Positions 25,438-35,019 are shown, counted from the first letter of the stretch. The stretch is DNA of 64,000 bases from Novosphingobium resinovorum (GCF_001742225.1 NZ_CP017076.1:1203001-1267000), one strand, 5' to 3'. Notes: generated by a model from the letters alone, not told the origin. Numbers and translations are program-made.

Positions 25438-26631
25438 ATGCGCATCGGATTCCTGTTCAATCACGACCAGATACACCAGGTCGCCCATAGTCTTCCGATC
25501 GCAATGGCCCTCGTTGAGATCGGCTTCGGCGGGAAGATCGTGGTCGCCACGACGAACGCGGCGCTGGCGGCCGAGGTGCGGCGCATCGGCGGCGCACATA
25601 TCGGCTCGACCATCGAACATGTTGAACTCGAACCGTCCCCGCTGTCGCGGCGGGTGGATGCACTGCTCGGCAAAGTGGTGCCAGCCGGAAAGCTGCTGAT
25701 CTATCGGGACAATCTGGCGTTTTTCCGTGGTCTTGACGTACTGGTGGTGGCGGAGAAGACCTCGCTGATCCTCAAGAAGCGATACGGTCTCACCAACCTC
25801 GGCATCGTTCACACCCGGCACGGCGCCGGCGACAGGGCCATCGGTTTCAACAAGGCCAGCGCCTGCTTCGACCATGTGCTGTGCTCAGGCCCCAAGATCC
25901 GCGACCGGCTTGTTCAGGAAGCCGGGATGGCCCCCGAGGCGATCACCATCGTCGGCTACCCCAAGTTCGATCTGGTCCGCGAAACCCGGCAGGTCAGCTT
26001 TCTTCCCACCGTGGAGCAGGTCGTGCTCTACAACCCCCACCCGTCGCCGCACCTGTCTTCATGGTATCGCCACGGCCACGGCGTCTTCGAGCAGTTCCTG
26101 GGACGCGCCGACCAAGGGTTGCTGTTCGCCCCGCACGTGATGCTGTTCCAGCGGCAATACGTAGTGACGATCGACAGGCTGACGGTGGATCGGGCAGGAG
26201 AGATACCGCCCCGTTTCCTGCGCGGCGACAACATCAAGGTCGATCTCGGCAGCCGGGCATCGACCGACATGAGCTACACTCTCTCGGCCGACGTCTATCT
26301 CGGCGACGCGAGCAGCCAGGTCTACGAATTCCTGCTGCGGCCGCGGCCCTGCATCTTCCTGAACACCCATGGCCACGAGTGGCATGGCGACCCCAACTTC
26401 CGGCACTGGACGGCCGGGGAGGTCATCACCCGGCCCGAAGCATTGCTACAGGCGCTGGAGCGGGCCGAAGAGCTTCACGCGACCCGTTACCGTACCGTGC
26501 AGCAGGACCTGTTCGCGCAGAGCTTCGATCTTCAGGACACCCCGTCTTCCATTCGTGCCGCGAATGCCGTAGCGGCTTTCGCGGAACGGCGCCGCCGGGA
26601 TAACCGCCATCTCAAGCTCGTTCCGGCGTGA
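25438..26631 (+). CDS. GT-B transferase resembling CDP-glycerol glycerophosphotransferase (TagF-like)
   Basis: 397 aa, no signal or TM segment. The overall pattern resembles the catalytic half of TagF-type glycerophosphotransferases: HTRHGAGDRA (about 126-135, like the xWHG loop), YNPHPSPHLSSW, and VYLGDASSQVYEFLLRPRP (like the DYSS...D donor-site motif). Divergence is large, so another GT-B activity on a nucleotide-activated polyol or sugar is quite possible. It sits between a GT4 gene and a Wzx-like flippase gene. If the assignment is right, the glycan may carry a phosphodiester-linked group. Confidence 0.65.
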   Translation: MRIGFLFNHDQIHQVAHSLPIAMALVEIGFGGKIVVATTNAALAAEVRRIGGAHIGSTIEHVELEPSPLSRRVDALLGKVVPAGKLLIYRDNLAFFRGLDVLVVAEKTSLILKKRYGLTNLGIVHTRHGAGDRAIGFNKASACFDHVLCSGPKIRDRLVQEAGMAPEAITIVGYPKFDLVRETRQVSFLPTVEQVVLYNPHPSPHLSSWYRHGHGVFEQFLGRADQGLLFAPHVMLFQRQYVVTIDRLTVDRAGEIPPRFLRGDNIKVDLGSRASTDMSYTLSADVYLGDASSQVYEFLLRPRPCIFLNTHGHEWHGDPNFRHWTAGEVITRPEALLQALERAEELHATRYRTVQQDLFAQSFDLQDTPSSIRAANAVAAFAERRRRDNRHLKLVPA

Positions 26632-26646
26632 GTACAAAGACTGGTA

Positions 26647-28026
26647 ATGTCGGATAGCAAGCCGCTAGAAGCGCACGATGAATGGGCAACAGCACGTCGC
26701 GCCGAAAATCCTGATGGGCGAATGGTGACCGATCGACCGGCGGGCCGGGTCCGCCGCATCTTTGCGAGCCTTGGCCTGGTGCTGGGAGGCAAGGCGGGCG
26801 CGGGCATCATGAGCCTGGGCTATCTGTTGCTGGCGACGCGTTACCTGGGGCCGAAGGACTACGGCGTGCTGGTCCTCGTCCATGCCTATGTCACCACGGT
26901 TTGCGGGGTGATCGAATTCCCCTCGTGGCAGGCGATCGTGCGCTATGGTGCCGAGGCCGACCGCGATGGGCAAGCCCACCGCCTTTCGCGATTGCTGCGC
27001 TTCGGCGCCAAGGTCGAACTGGCCGGGGGCGCCCTCGCAGTGATCTCGGCGATGGCGTTGGTGCCGTTCGTCGGTCCCCATCTCGGCTGGTCTCCGAAGG
27101 CGATGGCCTTTGCGCCGTACTACGCCTTCGCCGTGCTGGGATCGGTGCGCTCGACGCCTTCAGGCTACCTGCAACTGTGCGGGCGCTTCGATCTGCTGGG
27201 CCTGCACAACCTCGTGCAGCCTACGGTAAGGCTGATCGGGACATTGGTGGTGATCGCGTGCGGATGGGGCGTGAAATCGTTCCTCTTCGCATGGCTGCTC
27301 GCGGCTCTGGCGGAATTCGCCGCGATGTGGGGTCTCGGCCTGTGGATGGCGGCGAAGCGCCTGGGCAATGCGATAGTGCGTCCCGAGCCCGGCCGGGTGA
27401 CCGACGACAACACCGGCATCTGGCGCTTCATGCTGGCGAGCAATGCGGACGTGACCCTCGGAGACCTGACCGGCCGCGTCGCGCCGCTGGTCATCGGATG
27501 GGTGATGGGACCGGCCATGGCGGGCCTCTTTGCGGTCGCGCAGCGCGCTACCGTCATCCTCGCGCAGCCCGCGCAGATCCTCGGCAATGCTTCCTACGCC
27601 GAACTGGCTCACATCGTTGCGGGTGGATACGGCGGCAGGGCGCTGCGCCAGACGCTTCTCAAGGTCGTCGGCATCGCGGTGCTGGCGGCGGTTCCCGTCG
27701 TGCTGATCGTCGGGATTTTCCCGACCCAGATCATCCGCCTGATGGCAGGCCCGGCTTTCGGCGCCGCGTCGGGCGTGATGATCGCGCTGGTCGCCGCGCG
27801 TGCTGTTGCGCTCATAGGTCCGCCTTGCACCTCGGCACTCACGGCGCTTGGCCACCCGGCCCGGTCGATGTGGGCCAACCTGCTGTCGAGCTTCGCCTTC
27901 CTGCCGCTCCTTCCCTGGCTGCTGACGACCTTCGGGTTGATGGGGGCGGGCATCCAGGCGGTGGCGCAGGCGGTCGTGGCCAACGGATTGCTCGCGGTCC
28001 TCGTCTGGCGCACCAGCGGCCGGTGA
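26647..28026 (+). CDS. Wzx-like oligosaccharide flippase (MOP superfamily)
   Basis: 459 aa with about 12-14 predicted TM helices after a hydrophilic N-terminus of some 35 residues. Family features: LVLGGKAGAGIMSLGYLLLATRYLGPKDYG in the first helix pair, and a second half starting around NTGIWRFMLASNADVTLGDLTGRVAPLVIG. Members flip undecaprenyl-diphosphate-linked oligosaccharides across the inner membrane. Its stop overlaps the start of the last glycosyltransferase gene by one base. It is the only clear glycan exporter in the cluster; no Wzy polymerase or Wza/Wzc genes are seen, so the product may be a short glycan or those genes lie elsewhere. Confidence 0.85.
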   Translation: MSDSKPLEAHDEWATARRAENPDGRMVTDRPAGRVRRIFASLGLVLGGKAGAGIMSLGYLLLATRYLGPKDYGVLVLVHAYVTTVCGVIEFPSWQAIVRYGAEADRDGQAHRLSRLLRFGAKVELAGGALAVISAMALVPFVGPHLGWSPKAMAFAPYYAFAVLGSVRSTPSGYLQLCGRFDLLGLHNLVQPTVRLIGTLVVIACGWGVKSFLFAWLLAALAEFAAMWGLGLWMAAKRLGNAIVRPEPGRVTDDNTGIWRFMLASNADVTLGDLTGRVAPLVIGWVMGPAMAGLFAVAQRATVILAQPAQILGNASYAELAHIVAGGYGGRALRQTLLKVVGIAVLAAVPVVLIVGIFPTQIIRLMAGPAFGAASGVMIALVAARAVALIGPPCTSALTALGHPARSMWANLLSSFAFLPLLPWLLTTFGLMGAGIQAVAQAVVANGLLAVLVWRTSGR

Positions 28027-29111
28027 TGACGGGTCCCCGGATCGCCTATGTCATCAACTCGCTGGAGGGTGGCGGCGCGGCGCTTCCGGTGCCTGCCATC
28101 CTTGCGGTGCTGCGCGGTGCCGGTGCACAAGTCCGCGTCCTTGCCCTGACCCGTCGCGACGGCAGGGCTCTGCCTGCCATGGAGGCGGCGGGCCTCGATG
28201 TCGCGGTGCGCGAAGGCGGAGAGGCCGACCATCTCGCCGCCGCCCGATGGCTGACCCGCGAACTGCGCGGGTGGGAGGCGACCCATCTGTGGACCTCGCT
28301 CAGCCGCGCGACGATCCTCGGGCTGGTACTGGGGCCGCATTTGGGAATTCCCGTGATCGCATGGCAGCATAACGCCTTCCTCAAGCCCTGGAACGAGCGT
28401 CTCCTGCGCCTGCTTCAAGCCCGCGCGGCAATGTGGGTGGCGGATTCGCATGTGGTCGAGGAACTCACCGCCCGGCGCCTCGGTGTCCCTGCGGACCGGC
28501 TAGCGACATGGCCGATCTATGCCGCCGATCCCGCGATGCCGCAGGCGCGCGCCTGGCAGCCGGGGGAAGTCCTGCGTCTCGGCAGTCTCGGCAGGCTTCA
28601 CCCGGCCAAGGGCTACGACGTGCTGATCGCGGCGCTGGTCCGATTGCGAGAGCAGGGGTTCCGTCCCCCGGTTCCCTTCGAGATCGCCATTGCGGGCGAC
28701 GGTGCGCAAGGCCCGCGACTGGCGGCACTGGCTGCCGAAGCCGGTATCGAAGGACTGCGCCTCACCGGTTACGCCACCGAACCTCGGGCCTTCCTTGAAA
28801 CCCTGCACCTCTACCTCCAGCCTTCGCGGCGGGAGGGCTTCTGCATTGCCGCCCACGAGGCGTTGACTGCTGGCCTTCCGGTCATCGCATCGCGTGTGGG
28901 CGAACTCGCTTTCTCGGTCCGGCCGCAGGTCAACGGATGGCTTGCCGAGCCCGAGGATCCGGTTTCGCTCGCCACGACGCTGCGCGAAGCCCTGTCCGCC
29001 CCCGATGCCCTCGCGGCGCTGGGGCGGCAGGCCCGGGCGCAGATGCTGGACGAGTATTCCCAGGCGCGCTTCGAACGGACCGGAAGGGCCATCTGGTCGC
29101 GCCTGGGGTAA
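28026..29111 (+). CDS. GT4-family glycosyltransferase
   Basis: 361 aa from ATG 28026 in TGATG with the flippase stop; GTG 28023 is also possible. GT-B enzyme: opening AYVINSLEGGGAALPVPAI, donor domain SLGRLHPAKGYDVLIAAL, IAGDGAQGPRLAALA, and EX7E with Glu270 and Glu278 (REGFCIAAHEAL). Last gene of the glycan cluster. It ends three bases before the convergent RND pump gene, with no evident terminator between them. Confidence 0.88.
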   Translation: MTGPRIAYVINSLEGGGAALPVPAILAVLRGAGAQVRVLALTRRDGRALPAMEAAGLDVAVREGGEADHLAAARWLTRELRGWEATHLWTSLSRATILGLVLGPHLGIPVIAWQHNAFLKPWNERLLRLLQARAAMWVADSHVVEELTARRLGVPADRLATWPIYAADPAMPQARAWQPGEVLRLGSLGRLHPAKGYDVLIAALVRLREQGFRPPVPFEIAIAGDGAQGPRLAALAAEAGIEGLRLTGYATEPRAFLETLHLYLQPSRREGFCIAAHEALTAGLPVIASRVGELAFSVRPQVNGWLAEPEDPVSLATTLREALSAPDALAALGRQARAQMLDEYSQARFERTGRAIWSRLG

Positions 29112-29114
29112 CGG

Positions 29115-32100
29115 TCACGCGGTCTTCGGCAGGGTCAGCCGCACCAGCACCGGCATCGCCAGCAGGACCAGCGGATACTGCAGCAGCAGACCGGCGATGA
29201 TCGCGATGGCCAGCGGTTGCTGGATGCCCGATCCCTGTCCGATCGCGAAGGCGAGCGGCAGCAGCGTCAGGATCGCCGCGAGCGTCGTCATCGTGATGGG
29301 ACGCAGGCGGTTGCGGCTTGCCTCGCGCGTGGCCTGCTCCGGCGGCATGGTGTGGGCCAGTTCCTCGAACTCCGAGACGTAGAAGATCGCCATCTCGGTG
29401 CCGATTCCGATGATCATCGTCATCCCCATCAGCGCCGTGATGTTGAGATCGACGCCCGCCAGCCACAGCGCCGTGAACACCGAGGTCGTCGAGAGCAGCG
29501 AACAGCCGATGATGATGACCGGCAGCCAGAAGCGGCGGTACAGTACCAGCAGCAACACCAGTTCGGCGATCAGCGCGGCGGCGAACACCTTGATGAGCCC
29601 AGAGAACGCGATCTGCTGCTGCTGGTAGAGGCCGCCCAGTTCGTAGCGTACGCCGGGGCTCAGGGTGCCGGGCTTGTCGAGGGCGGTGGTGACGTCGGCG
29701 ACTGCCGCGCCGATCCCGCGGCCCTGGATACGGCCGGTGACGGCGATCATCGGCTCCAGGTTCTCGCGCCCGATCTGCGGCTGCCCGGTGACCGGCTCGA
29801 TCGTCGCCACGCGTGACAGCGGGAAGACGTGGCCATCGGTGGCCCGGATCGGCAGCTGGGCAAGACCCGCTTCGCTCATGGTCATGGCGTCGGGCAGGCG
29901 CACGCGGACGTCGACGGCCTTGTTGGGCTGGGCCAGCGTCGTTGCGACGGCCCCGGTCAGCGCGGTGGACAGCTGGCTCTCGACGTCGGCGGGGACGACC
30001 CCTTCCATCCCGGCGCGAACCGGATCGACATGGACGTTGAGCGCATCGCCTGCCAGCTGGACACCGTCGTTGACCTCGACGACGCCGGAGATCTTGCTGA
30101 TCGTCGCGGCGACCTTCTGCGCTTCCCCTTCGAGGATCGACGGGTCCGAGGCGTAGAGCTTGACCTCGATCGGCTGCGGCACGGCGGTGAGATCGCCGAT
30201 AAGGTCCTCGATCAGCTGCGCGACCTCGACCTGCACGCCGGGCACCTTGACGGCGATCTCGTCGGCTACGGCGGCGGCGATTTCCTCGGTGGGGCGGCTG
30301 TGATCCGGTTTCAGGCGCACGAAGTAGTCGCCGTGGTAGCTCTGGCCAAGGTCTCCGCCAAGGCCGGTGCCGAGGCGGCGGGAGAACGTCGCGACTTCGG
30401 GATTGGCGCGCAGCATCGCGTCGATCTGGCCAACCTGCCTGCCGGTTTCGTCCAGCGAGGTGCCCGCCGGAGTCCGGTAGTCCATGACGAAACCGCCCTC
30501 GTCTACCTTCGGCATGAAGCCGGTGGGCACATTGGAATATCCGACGTAGCCGATGACGAGCAGCGGCACCGCGATCACCGCGAGCAGCCAGGGCCGCGCG
30601 GACAGGCGGTCGAGCGCGCCGTCGTGGACGTGCGCGAGACGGCCCTCTCCGGCCGCGCCGGGGTCATGCCACTTGTTGAAGTCCACCAGTCGGCGGGCGA
30701 GAATGGGCACGACGAATGCGGTCATCGCCCAGGAGATCGCCAGCGCCGCCGCCATCGTCACCGACAGCGCCTTGGAGAACGCGCCGGTCACGCCGGTCAG
30801 GAACGAAAGAGGCAGGAAGACGATCAGCGTCGCCATGCTCGACCCGGTCAGCGGGGTCATGAACTCCCGCGCGGCGGGCATGACGGCGGCGTCTCCGGCG
30901 AGCTTGCCGTCGGCGTCCCGGGCGCCTGCACGGCGGGCGATATGCTCGACCATGACGATGACGTCGTCGATCAGCAGGCCGACCGCCGCTGCGATGCCGC
31001 CAAGGGTCATGATGTTGAAGCTCATCCCCAGCATGCTCAGCACCAGCACGGTGATGGCCAGCGTTGCCGGCACCACGATCACCGCCACCAGCGTCACCCG
31101 CCAACTGCGCAGGAACCACAAGAGGACGAGACCGGCGAGGACGAGGCCGATCAGCACCGCGTCGCGCACGCTGGAGACGGACTGCGTGACGAGCTGGCTC
31201 TGGTCGTACCAGTTCACCAGCTTGACGCCTGGGGGCAGCTTGAGGCCGTTCAGCTTCTGCTCGACTTCCTGCGCGATCTTGACCGCGTTGCCGTCCGGTT
31301 GTTCGTAGATGTTGAAGAGGACGGCCGGTTTGCCGTCTTCGACGATGCGCTGCCAGACTGGAAGCGCGCCGTTCTGCACGGTCGCGACGTCGCGCACGCG
31401 CACCACGCCGGTGGGCGTGGCCTTGACCACGATGTCGCCGATCTGGGCGGCGCTGCTGACGCTGCGGTCGGCGATCACTAGCGAGAGGCGGCCGCGATCC
31501 TGCACCTGGCCCACCGCGCTCAGGACGTTGCCGCTTTTGATGGCGGTGGAGAGGTCGGTCATCGACAGGTTGTAGTCGGCCAGGCGGTGCGGGTCGGCGA
31601 GGACCTGCACTTCTGCCGTGTCGCCGCCCTGCACGCCGATGCGCGCCAGGCCGCTGATCGACGAGAGCAGGGGGGTGATCTGGTACCTGGCGAAATCCTG
31701 CAAGGTAACCGGATCGACCTTGTCGGAAACCAGAGCGTAGGAGATGATCGGGAAGACCGTGGGATCCATGCGGCGCACGTCGTACTGCGTGCCCGCAGGC
31801 AGTGTCGGCACGACCCGGCCAACGGCGGTATCGACCAGCAGGGTGCTGGCGATCATGTCGCGGCCCCAGCCGAAATCGACCGAGATCTGCGCGGAGCCCC
31901 GGCTCGTTTCCGAACGCACGTTCTGCACGCCGGGAATGGCGCGGATCGCCTCTTCCACCGGGCGCGTGACGGTCAGCGCGGTCTGGTCGGCAGGGCGGCT
32001 GCCGGCATCGAGGTCCACCACAACGCGGGGGAAGGAGACTTGCGGGAACAGCCCGATCGGCAGTGCGAGGGCGGCGACGATCCCGGCGAGCGCCATTGCC

Positions 32101-32153
32101 AGCGCGACCAGGACGATGGCCCGCGATTGCGAGCCCAGCAATTTCTCGATCAT
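29115..32153 (-). CDS. RND efflux permease with Glu in the TM10 relay position
   Basis: 1012 aa inner-membrane RND pump. TM4 has Asp396-Asp397 (GLLIDDVIVMVEHI) as in drug pumps. But the TM10 position where AcrB-type pumps have Lys has Glu920 (IIGIGTEMAIFYV), like CusA-type metal pumps, which use a glutamate here. It is therefore not simply HAE1 or HME. The N-terminus (MIEKLLGSQSRAIVLVAL) and FPQVSFPRVVVDLDAG are intact. Gene order is channel-adaptor-pump with ATGA overlaps. The divergent two-component pair and the PepSY gene upstream suggest metal or membrane-stress control. Substrate unknown. Confidence 0.9.
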   Translation of the reverse strand: MIEKLLGSQSRAIVLVALAMALAGIVAALALPIGLFPQVSFPRVVVDLDAGSRPADQTALTVTRPVEEAIRAIPGVQNVRSETSRGSAQISVDFGWGRDMIASTLLVDTAVGRVVPTLPAGTQYDVRRMDPTVFPIISYALVSDKVDPVTLQDFARYQITPLLSSISGLARIGVQGGDTAEVQVLADPHRLADYNLSMTDLSTAIKSGNVLSAVGQVQDRGRLSLVIADRSVSSAAQIGDIVVKATPTGVVRVRDVATVQNGALPVWQRIVEDGKPAVLFNIYEQPDGNAVKIAQEVEQKLNGLKLPPGVKLVNWYDQSQLVTQSVSSVRDAVLIGLVLAGLVLLWFLRSWRVTLVAVIVVPATLAITVLVLSMLGMSFNIMTLGGIAAAVGLLIDDVIVMVEHIARRAGARDADGKLAGDAAVMPAAREFMTPLTGSSMATLIVFLPLSFLTGVTGAFSKALSVTMAAALAISWAMTAFVVPILARRLVDFNKWHDPGAAGEGRLAHVHDGALDRLSARPWLLAVIAVPLLVIGYVGYSNVPTGFMPKVDEGGFVMDYRTPAGTSLDETGRQVGQIDAMLRANPEVATFSRRLGTGLGGDLGQSYHGDYFVRLKPDHSRPTEEIAAAVADEIAVKVPGVQVEVAQLIEDLIGDLTAVPQPIEVKLYASDPSILEGEAQKVAATISKISGVVEVNDGVQLAGDALNVHVDPVRAGMEGVVPADVESQLSTALTGAVATTLAQPNKAVDVRVRLPDAMTMSEAGLAQLPIRATDGHVFPLSRVATIEPVTGQPQIGRENLEPMIAVTGRIQGRGIGAAVADVTTALDKPGTLSPGVRYELGGLYQQQQIAFSGLIKVFAAALIAELVLLLVLYRRFWLPVIIIGCSLLSTTSVFTALWLAGVDLNITALMGMTMIIGIGTEMAIFYVSEFEELAHTMPPEQATREASRNRLRPITMTTLAAILTLLPLAFAIGQGSGIQQPLAIAIIAGLLLQYPLVLLAMPVLVRLTLPKTA

Positions 32154-33175
32154 CGGTTGCTCCGGCGTACGGCTCCGCCGTCATCGACCTGATAGGCGCC
32201 ATCGACGATCAGCGGGCGGCTGGCGTCGAGCTTGCCCTGGACTACATCGCCCTTGTCGGACGAGAGCAGGACCTGAACGGGCACCGACTGGGCCTTGCCG
32301 CCGATGATCTGGAACACGCGGGACGGACCTCCGGCGGTGACGACCGCCTTGTGCGGCACGACCCAGCCCTGGACTGCGCCCGTCTCGATCGCGACCTGCA
32401 TCGATTCGCCCGGCAGCAGCGTACCGGCGGGGAAGCTGAGATCGACGTCGATGAGGCGGCTGGTCGCGTTCAGTGCGCTGTCCACGCGGATCACCTTGCC
32501 GCGCAGGTCGCCGCCGCCCGAAAGGCGCTTGAGGCTGGCGGACTGGCCGACGGCGATCCCGGCCCGCGCCGCCGGATCGACGCCTACGGTTACGACGATC
32601 CCGCCTGCCTTTGCGACGGTGAGGATCGGGGCTCCGGCCTGCGTGCGGTCCCCTTGCGCGACGGCGACGGTCGTGACGACCCCGTCGAACGGGGCGACGA
32701 TGGTGTGGCTGGCTCGGCCGGCGCCGTCCGCCTGCAAGGCGGCGAGTGCGGTCTGCGCATCGGTGACGGCCTTGGTGGCCTGGGTCAGCTGGTCACGCGT
32801 GGCAAGCTGCTGGGACAGGAGCTGCGCGGTGCTGGCCTCCTGCTTGCGTGCCGCGGCAAGGGCGGTCACGGCCTGCAGGTAGCCGCTGCGCGATGCGGGC
32901 GCGGTGACGAACGTCGCCAGCGTCTGTCCGGCATGCACGGCCATGCCCGGCGCGACGGCCAGTGCGGTCACTTGGCCGGGCTGGGCCTCGCTGAACGTCA
33001 TGGTGCCGTTGAGGGCCGGGCCGACCGATCCGTAGGCCACGACCGTTGCCGGCAGGGAACCCTGCCTGGCCGGGATCGTGGTGACGAGCACGGTGGGCGA
33101 GGGGGTCGGCGTCGGTGCATTCGAGCCGCAGCCCGCCAGCAGCGCCACGGCCGAGAAAGCGAAAAGCCTTTTCAT
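32150..33175 (-). CDS. RND efflux periplasmic adaptor lipoprotein
   Basis: 341 aa, lipobox LAGC with Cys16 as lipidation site. Short adaptor: half-lipoyl motif (about 67-95, GQVTALAVAPGMAVHAGQ), a compact Gln/Ala helical hairpin, the second lipoyl half APFDGVVTTVAVAQGDRTQAG, then beta-barrel and membrane-proximal domains. It overlaps the channel gene by ATGA upstream and the pump gene by ATGA downstream. No metal-binding His/Met-rich tail is visible, so CusB-like metal capture is not supported. Confidence 0.9.
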   Translation of the reverse strand: MKRLFAFSAVALLAGCGSNAPTPTPSPTVLVTTIPARQGSLPATVVAYGSVGPALNGTMTFSEAQPGQVTALAVAPGMAVHAGQTLATFVTAPASRSGYLQAVTALAAARKQEASTAQLLSQQLATRDQLTQATKAVTDAQTALAALQADGAGRASHTIVAPFDGVVTTVAVAQGDRTQAGAPILTVAKAGGIVVTVGVDPAARAGIAVGQSASLKRLSGGGDLRGKVIRVDSALNATSRLIDVDLSFPAGTLLPGESMQVAIETGAVQGWVVPHKAVVTAGGPSRVFQIIGGKAQSVPVQVLLSSDKGDVVQGKLDASRPLIVDGAYQVDDGGAVRRSNR

Positions 33176-34512
33176 CGGGCGTCCACCGGGGTCGTCGATT
33201 CAAGATCGACGGTCGGCAGCCCGGCGCCAACAAGCGTCTGGATCGCGATCTGGCGATCGAGCAGGGCAAGCTCCAGCGTCATGATTTCCTGTTCCTTGGT
33301 GAAGCGGTTCAGGACGAGGTCGACATAGCCGCGCTCGTCCAGATTTGATGCGCCGAACGCGGCCTGGGCGCGAGCGGCGGCGGCGCGTGCGTTCGGCAGG
33401 TCGCGCCTGGCGACCTCCAGTTGCGCCGACAACTGCTCGTACTCGCGCAGCAGCGAACCGATCGTGCCGATGGCCGCGGAGAGGCGGGCATCGTAATCGG
33501 CATGCAACTGTGCGCGGGTCGCGCGGGCAGTCGCGACGGCGGCCTGGCCCTGATCGAAGATCGGCAGGCCGATCTGCAGGTTCGGGCCGCCATTGATGAC
33601 CTTGGCATTGTCGCTGGCGACGCTGCCGCCGAGGATGAGGTCGGGGAACTGCGACTGGATCGCCTGACGCAGTTGCTCGTCAGATGCGGCATATCCCATG
33701 CGCAGGGCCAACAGGTCCGGTCGCCGATCGGGCAGGGTGGCGATCTCGCCGCGCACTTGCGCGGGATCGAACGGCGGCAGATCAGGCTCGGCGGCGAGGG
33801 GGACAACCACTTCCGGGGACAGGCCCAGCAGAGCATTGAGCTGGTGTCGCAGGTTCAACTGCTGCTGGTCGAGCGCGTCCAGCGCGGAGCGGGCGGATTG
33901 CAGAGCGACACGATCGGGAGCGACGGTCACCAGCGTGACGGTCTGGCTGGCGAGGGCCTTGTCCAGCTTGGCGCTGCGTTCGGCGAGGAGCTGATAGGCC
34001 GCGAGATAGTTCTGGCGGTTGCGGGCGCCGATGATCAGGTCGGTGGCGATCTGCCGGGCCTGGCCTGCGACCTGCCATTCCTGCCAGACGACGCTGGCGT
34101 CCACTTGCCGCTCGCTGGCACGGGCCGCGCGCTGGCGCGACTTGTACGTCAGGATGCTCTTGATGTCCTGCGCGAGGCCGAGGTTCCAGGCGGGAACCGT
34201 TCCGGCACCCGACAGCAACGGCAGGAACGCAGCACTCAGCGAGGGGTTGGCAAGCAGCCCGGCCTGCTCCGTCTGTCCGGCGGCGATGCCGCGTTGCAGG
34301 CGCGCTGCCTTGAGGTCGGGGTTGTTGGCGAGCGCCAGCGTTATCACCTGCGCGACGGTCAGGGGAGCTTGCGGCGTCGATGCATCGAGGGCGCCGAGGC
34401 TCGGCGCAAGCGGGGCGGCGGTCGAGAGCGGCAGGGGGGTGTAGCGCGCGCAACCGGTGACGGCCACGGCAAGCAAGATCGCTACGGAGTGCCTAAAACG
34501 ATGCCTGTCCAT
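33172..34512 (-). CDS. TolC-family outer-membrane efflux channel lipoprotein
   Basis: 446 aa from ATG 34512; a TTG at 34551 would add 13 residues with no signal character. Lipoprotein signal ends in VTGC (Cys21). Two TolC-type repeats with VAQVITLALANNPDLKAARL and long coiled-coil helices. First gene of the channel-adaptor-pump operon; the adaptor start overlaps its stop by ATGA. It lies 62 bases downstream of the PepSY gene on the same strand, with a GC-rich hairpin between them. Confidence 0.88.
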   Translation of the reverse strand: MDRHRFRHSVAILLAVAVTGCARYTPLPLSTAAPLAPSLGALDASTPQAPLTVAQVITLALANNPDLKAARLQRGIAAGQTEQAGLLANPSLSAAFLPLLSGAGTVPAWNLGLAQDIKSILTYKSRQRAARASERQVDASVVWQEWQVAGQARQIATDLIIGARNRQNYLAAYQLLAERSAKLDKALASQTVTLVTVAPDRVALQSARSALDALDQQQLNLRHQLNALLGLSPEVVVPLAAEPDLPPFDPAQVRGEIATLPDRRPDLLALRMGYAASDEQLRQAIQSQFPDLILGGSVASDNAKVINGGPNLQIGLPIFDQGQAAVATARATRAQLHADYDARLSAAIGTIGSLLREYEQLSAQLEVARRDLPNARAAAARAQAAFGASNLDERGYVDLVLNRFTKEQEIMTLELALLDRQIAIQTLVGAGLPTVDLESTTPVDAR

Positions 34513-34540
34513 ACCGGTAGGGTGTCTTTGCAAAGAGGGC

Positions 34541-34561
34541 GGGGCGGCCAAGCAACCGCCC
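34541..34561 (-). other. hairpin between PepSY gene and efflux operon
   Basis: Perfect 7-bp inverted repeat (GGGGCGG with CCGCCCC), 7-base loop region, between the PepSY stop and the channel gene. No T-run follows. Could act as a partial terminator or mRNA-stability element setting unequal expression of PepSY and pump. Confidence 0.4.
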
Positions 34562-34574
34562 CGTCGCAGGTGTA

Positions 34575-34892
34575 TCAGTCCGGGTTCTTGCCTTCGGCGG
34601 CATTCTCGAGGATCGCGCCGGTCTTGGCATCGACGCCCACTTCGAATGGCTTGCCGTGGCTGGTGATGTCGAAGGAATAGCGCAGGCCGCTGCCGCCCTT
34701 TTCCTTCTCCAGTTCCTGGTCCGTGATCGTGCCGGGCCGTGCCTTCAGCGCGGCGATGCGCGCCGATGCGAGAGTGACCTTGGCCTGGGCGGCGTATTCC
34801 CCGCCTTTCAGCGCGGCGGGCTTGGCCGACGCAACCGAAGATCCGGCACCTACCAGGGCAAGTGCGACGATGATGCTGGAAGTTTTCATCAT
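34575..34892 (-). CDS. PepSY-domain periplasmic protein
   Basis: 105 aa, signal peptide to about SVASA (residue 23), then a single PepSY domain (AQAKVTLASARIAALKARPGTITDQELEKEKGGSGLRYSFDI) ending VDAKTGAILEN. Two adjacent ATGs (34892, 34889); the second is better spaced from AAGGA. Such small PepSY proteins are common beside two-component-controlled metal or antibiotic responses and are thought to modulate sensing or proteolysis. It is divergent from the response regulator at 35020 and upstream of the RND operon, so it is probably in the same regulon. Confidence 0.85.
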   Translation of the reverse strand: MMKTSSIIVALALVGAGSSVASAKPAALKGGEYAAQAKVTLASARIAALKARPGTITDQELEKEKGGSGLRYSFDITSHGKPFEVGVDAKTGAILENAAEGKNPD

Positions 34893-35019
34893 GGCATCCT
34901 TAAGAGCGGGACTGCTCTATGACGCGAACATAAACAACTGAACCTTTGCCCAAGATGATTGAAACATTGTTTTTTGCCAACTTGCAGATGCATCCGATGC
35001 GAGCGAAAAAGGACACGGC

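Noticed and set aside
34903..34918. Inverted repeat AGAGC-6-AGCTCT-like in the PepSY/regulator intergenic region
   Set aside because: Only 5 bp per arm; OmpR-family regulators usually bind direct repeats; no second copy seen.
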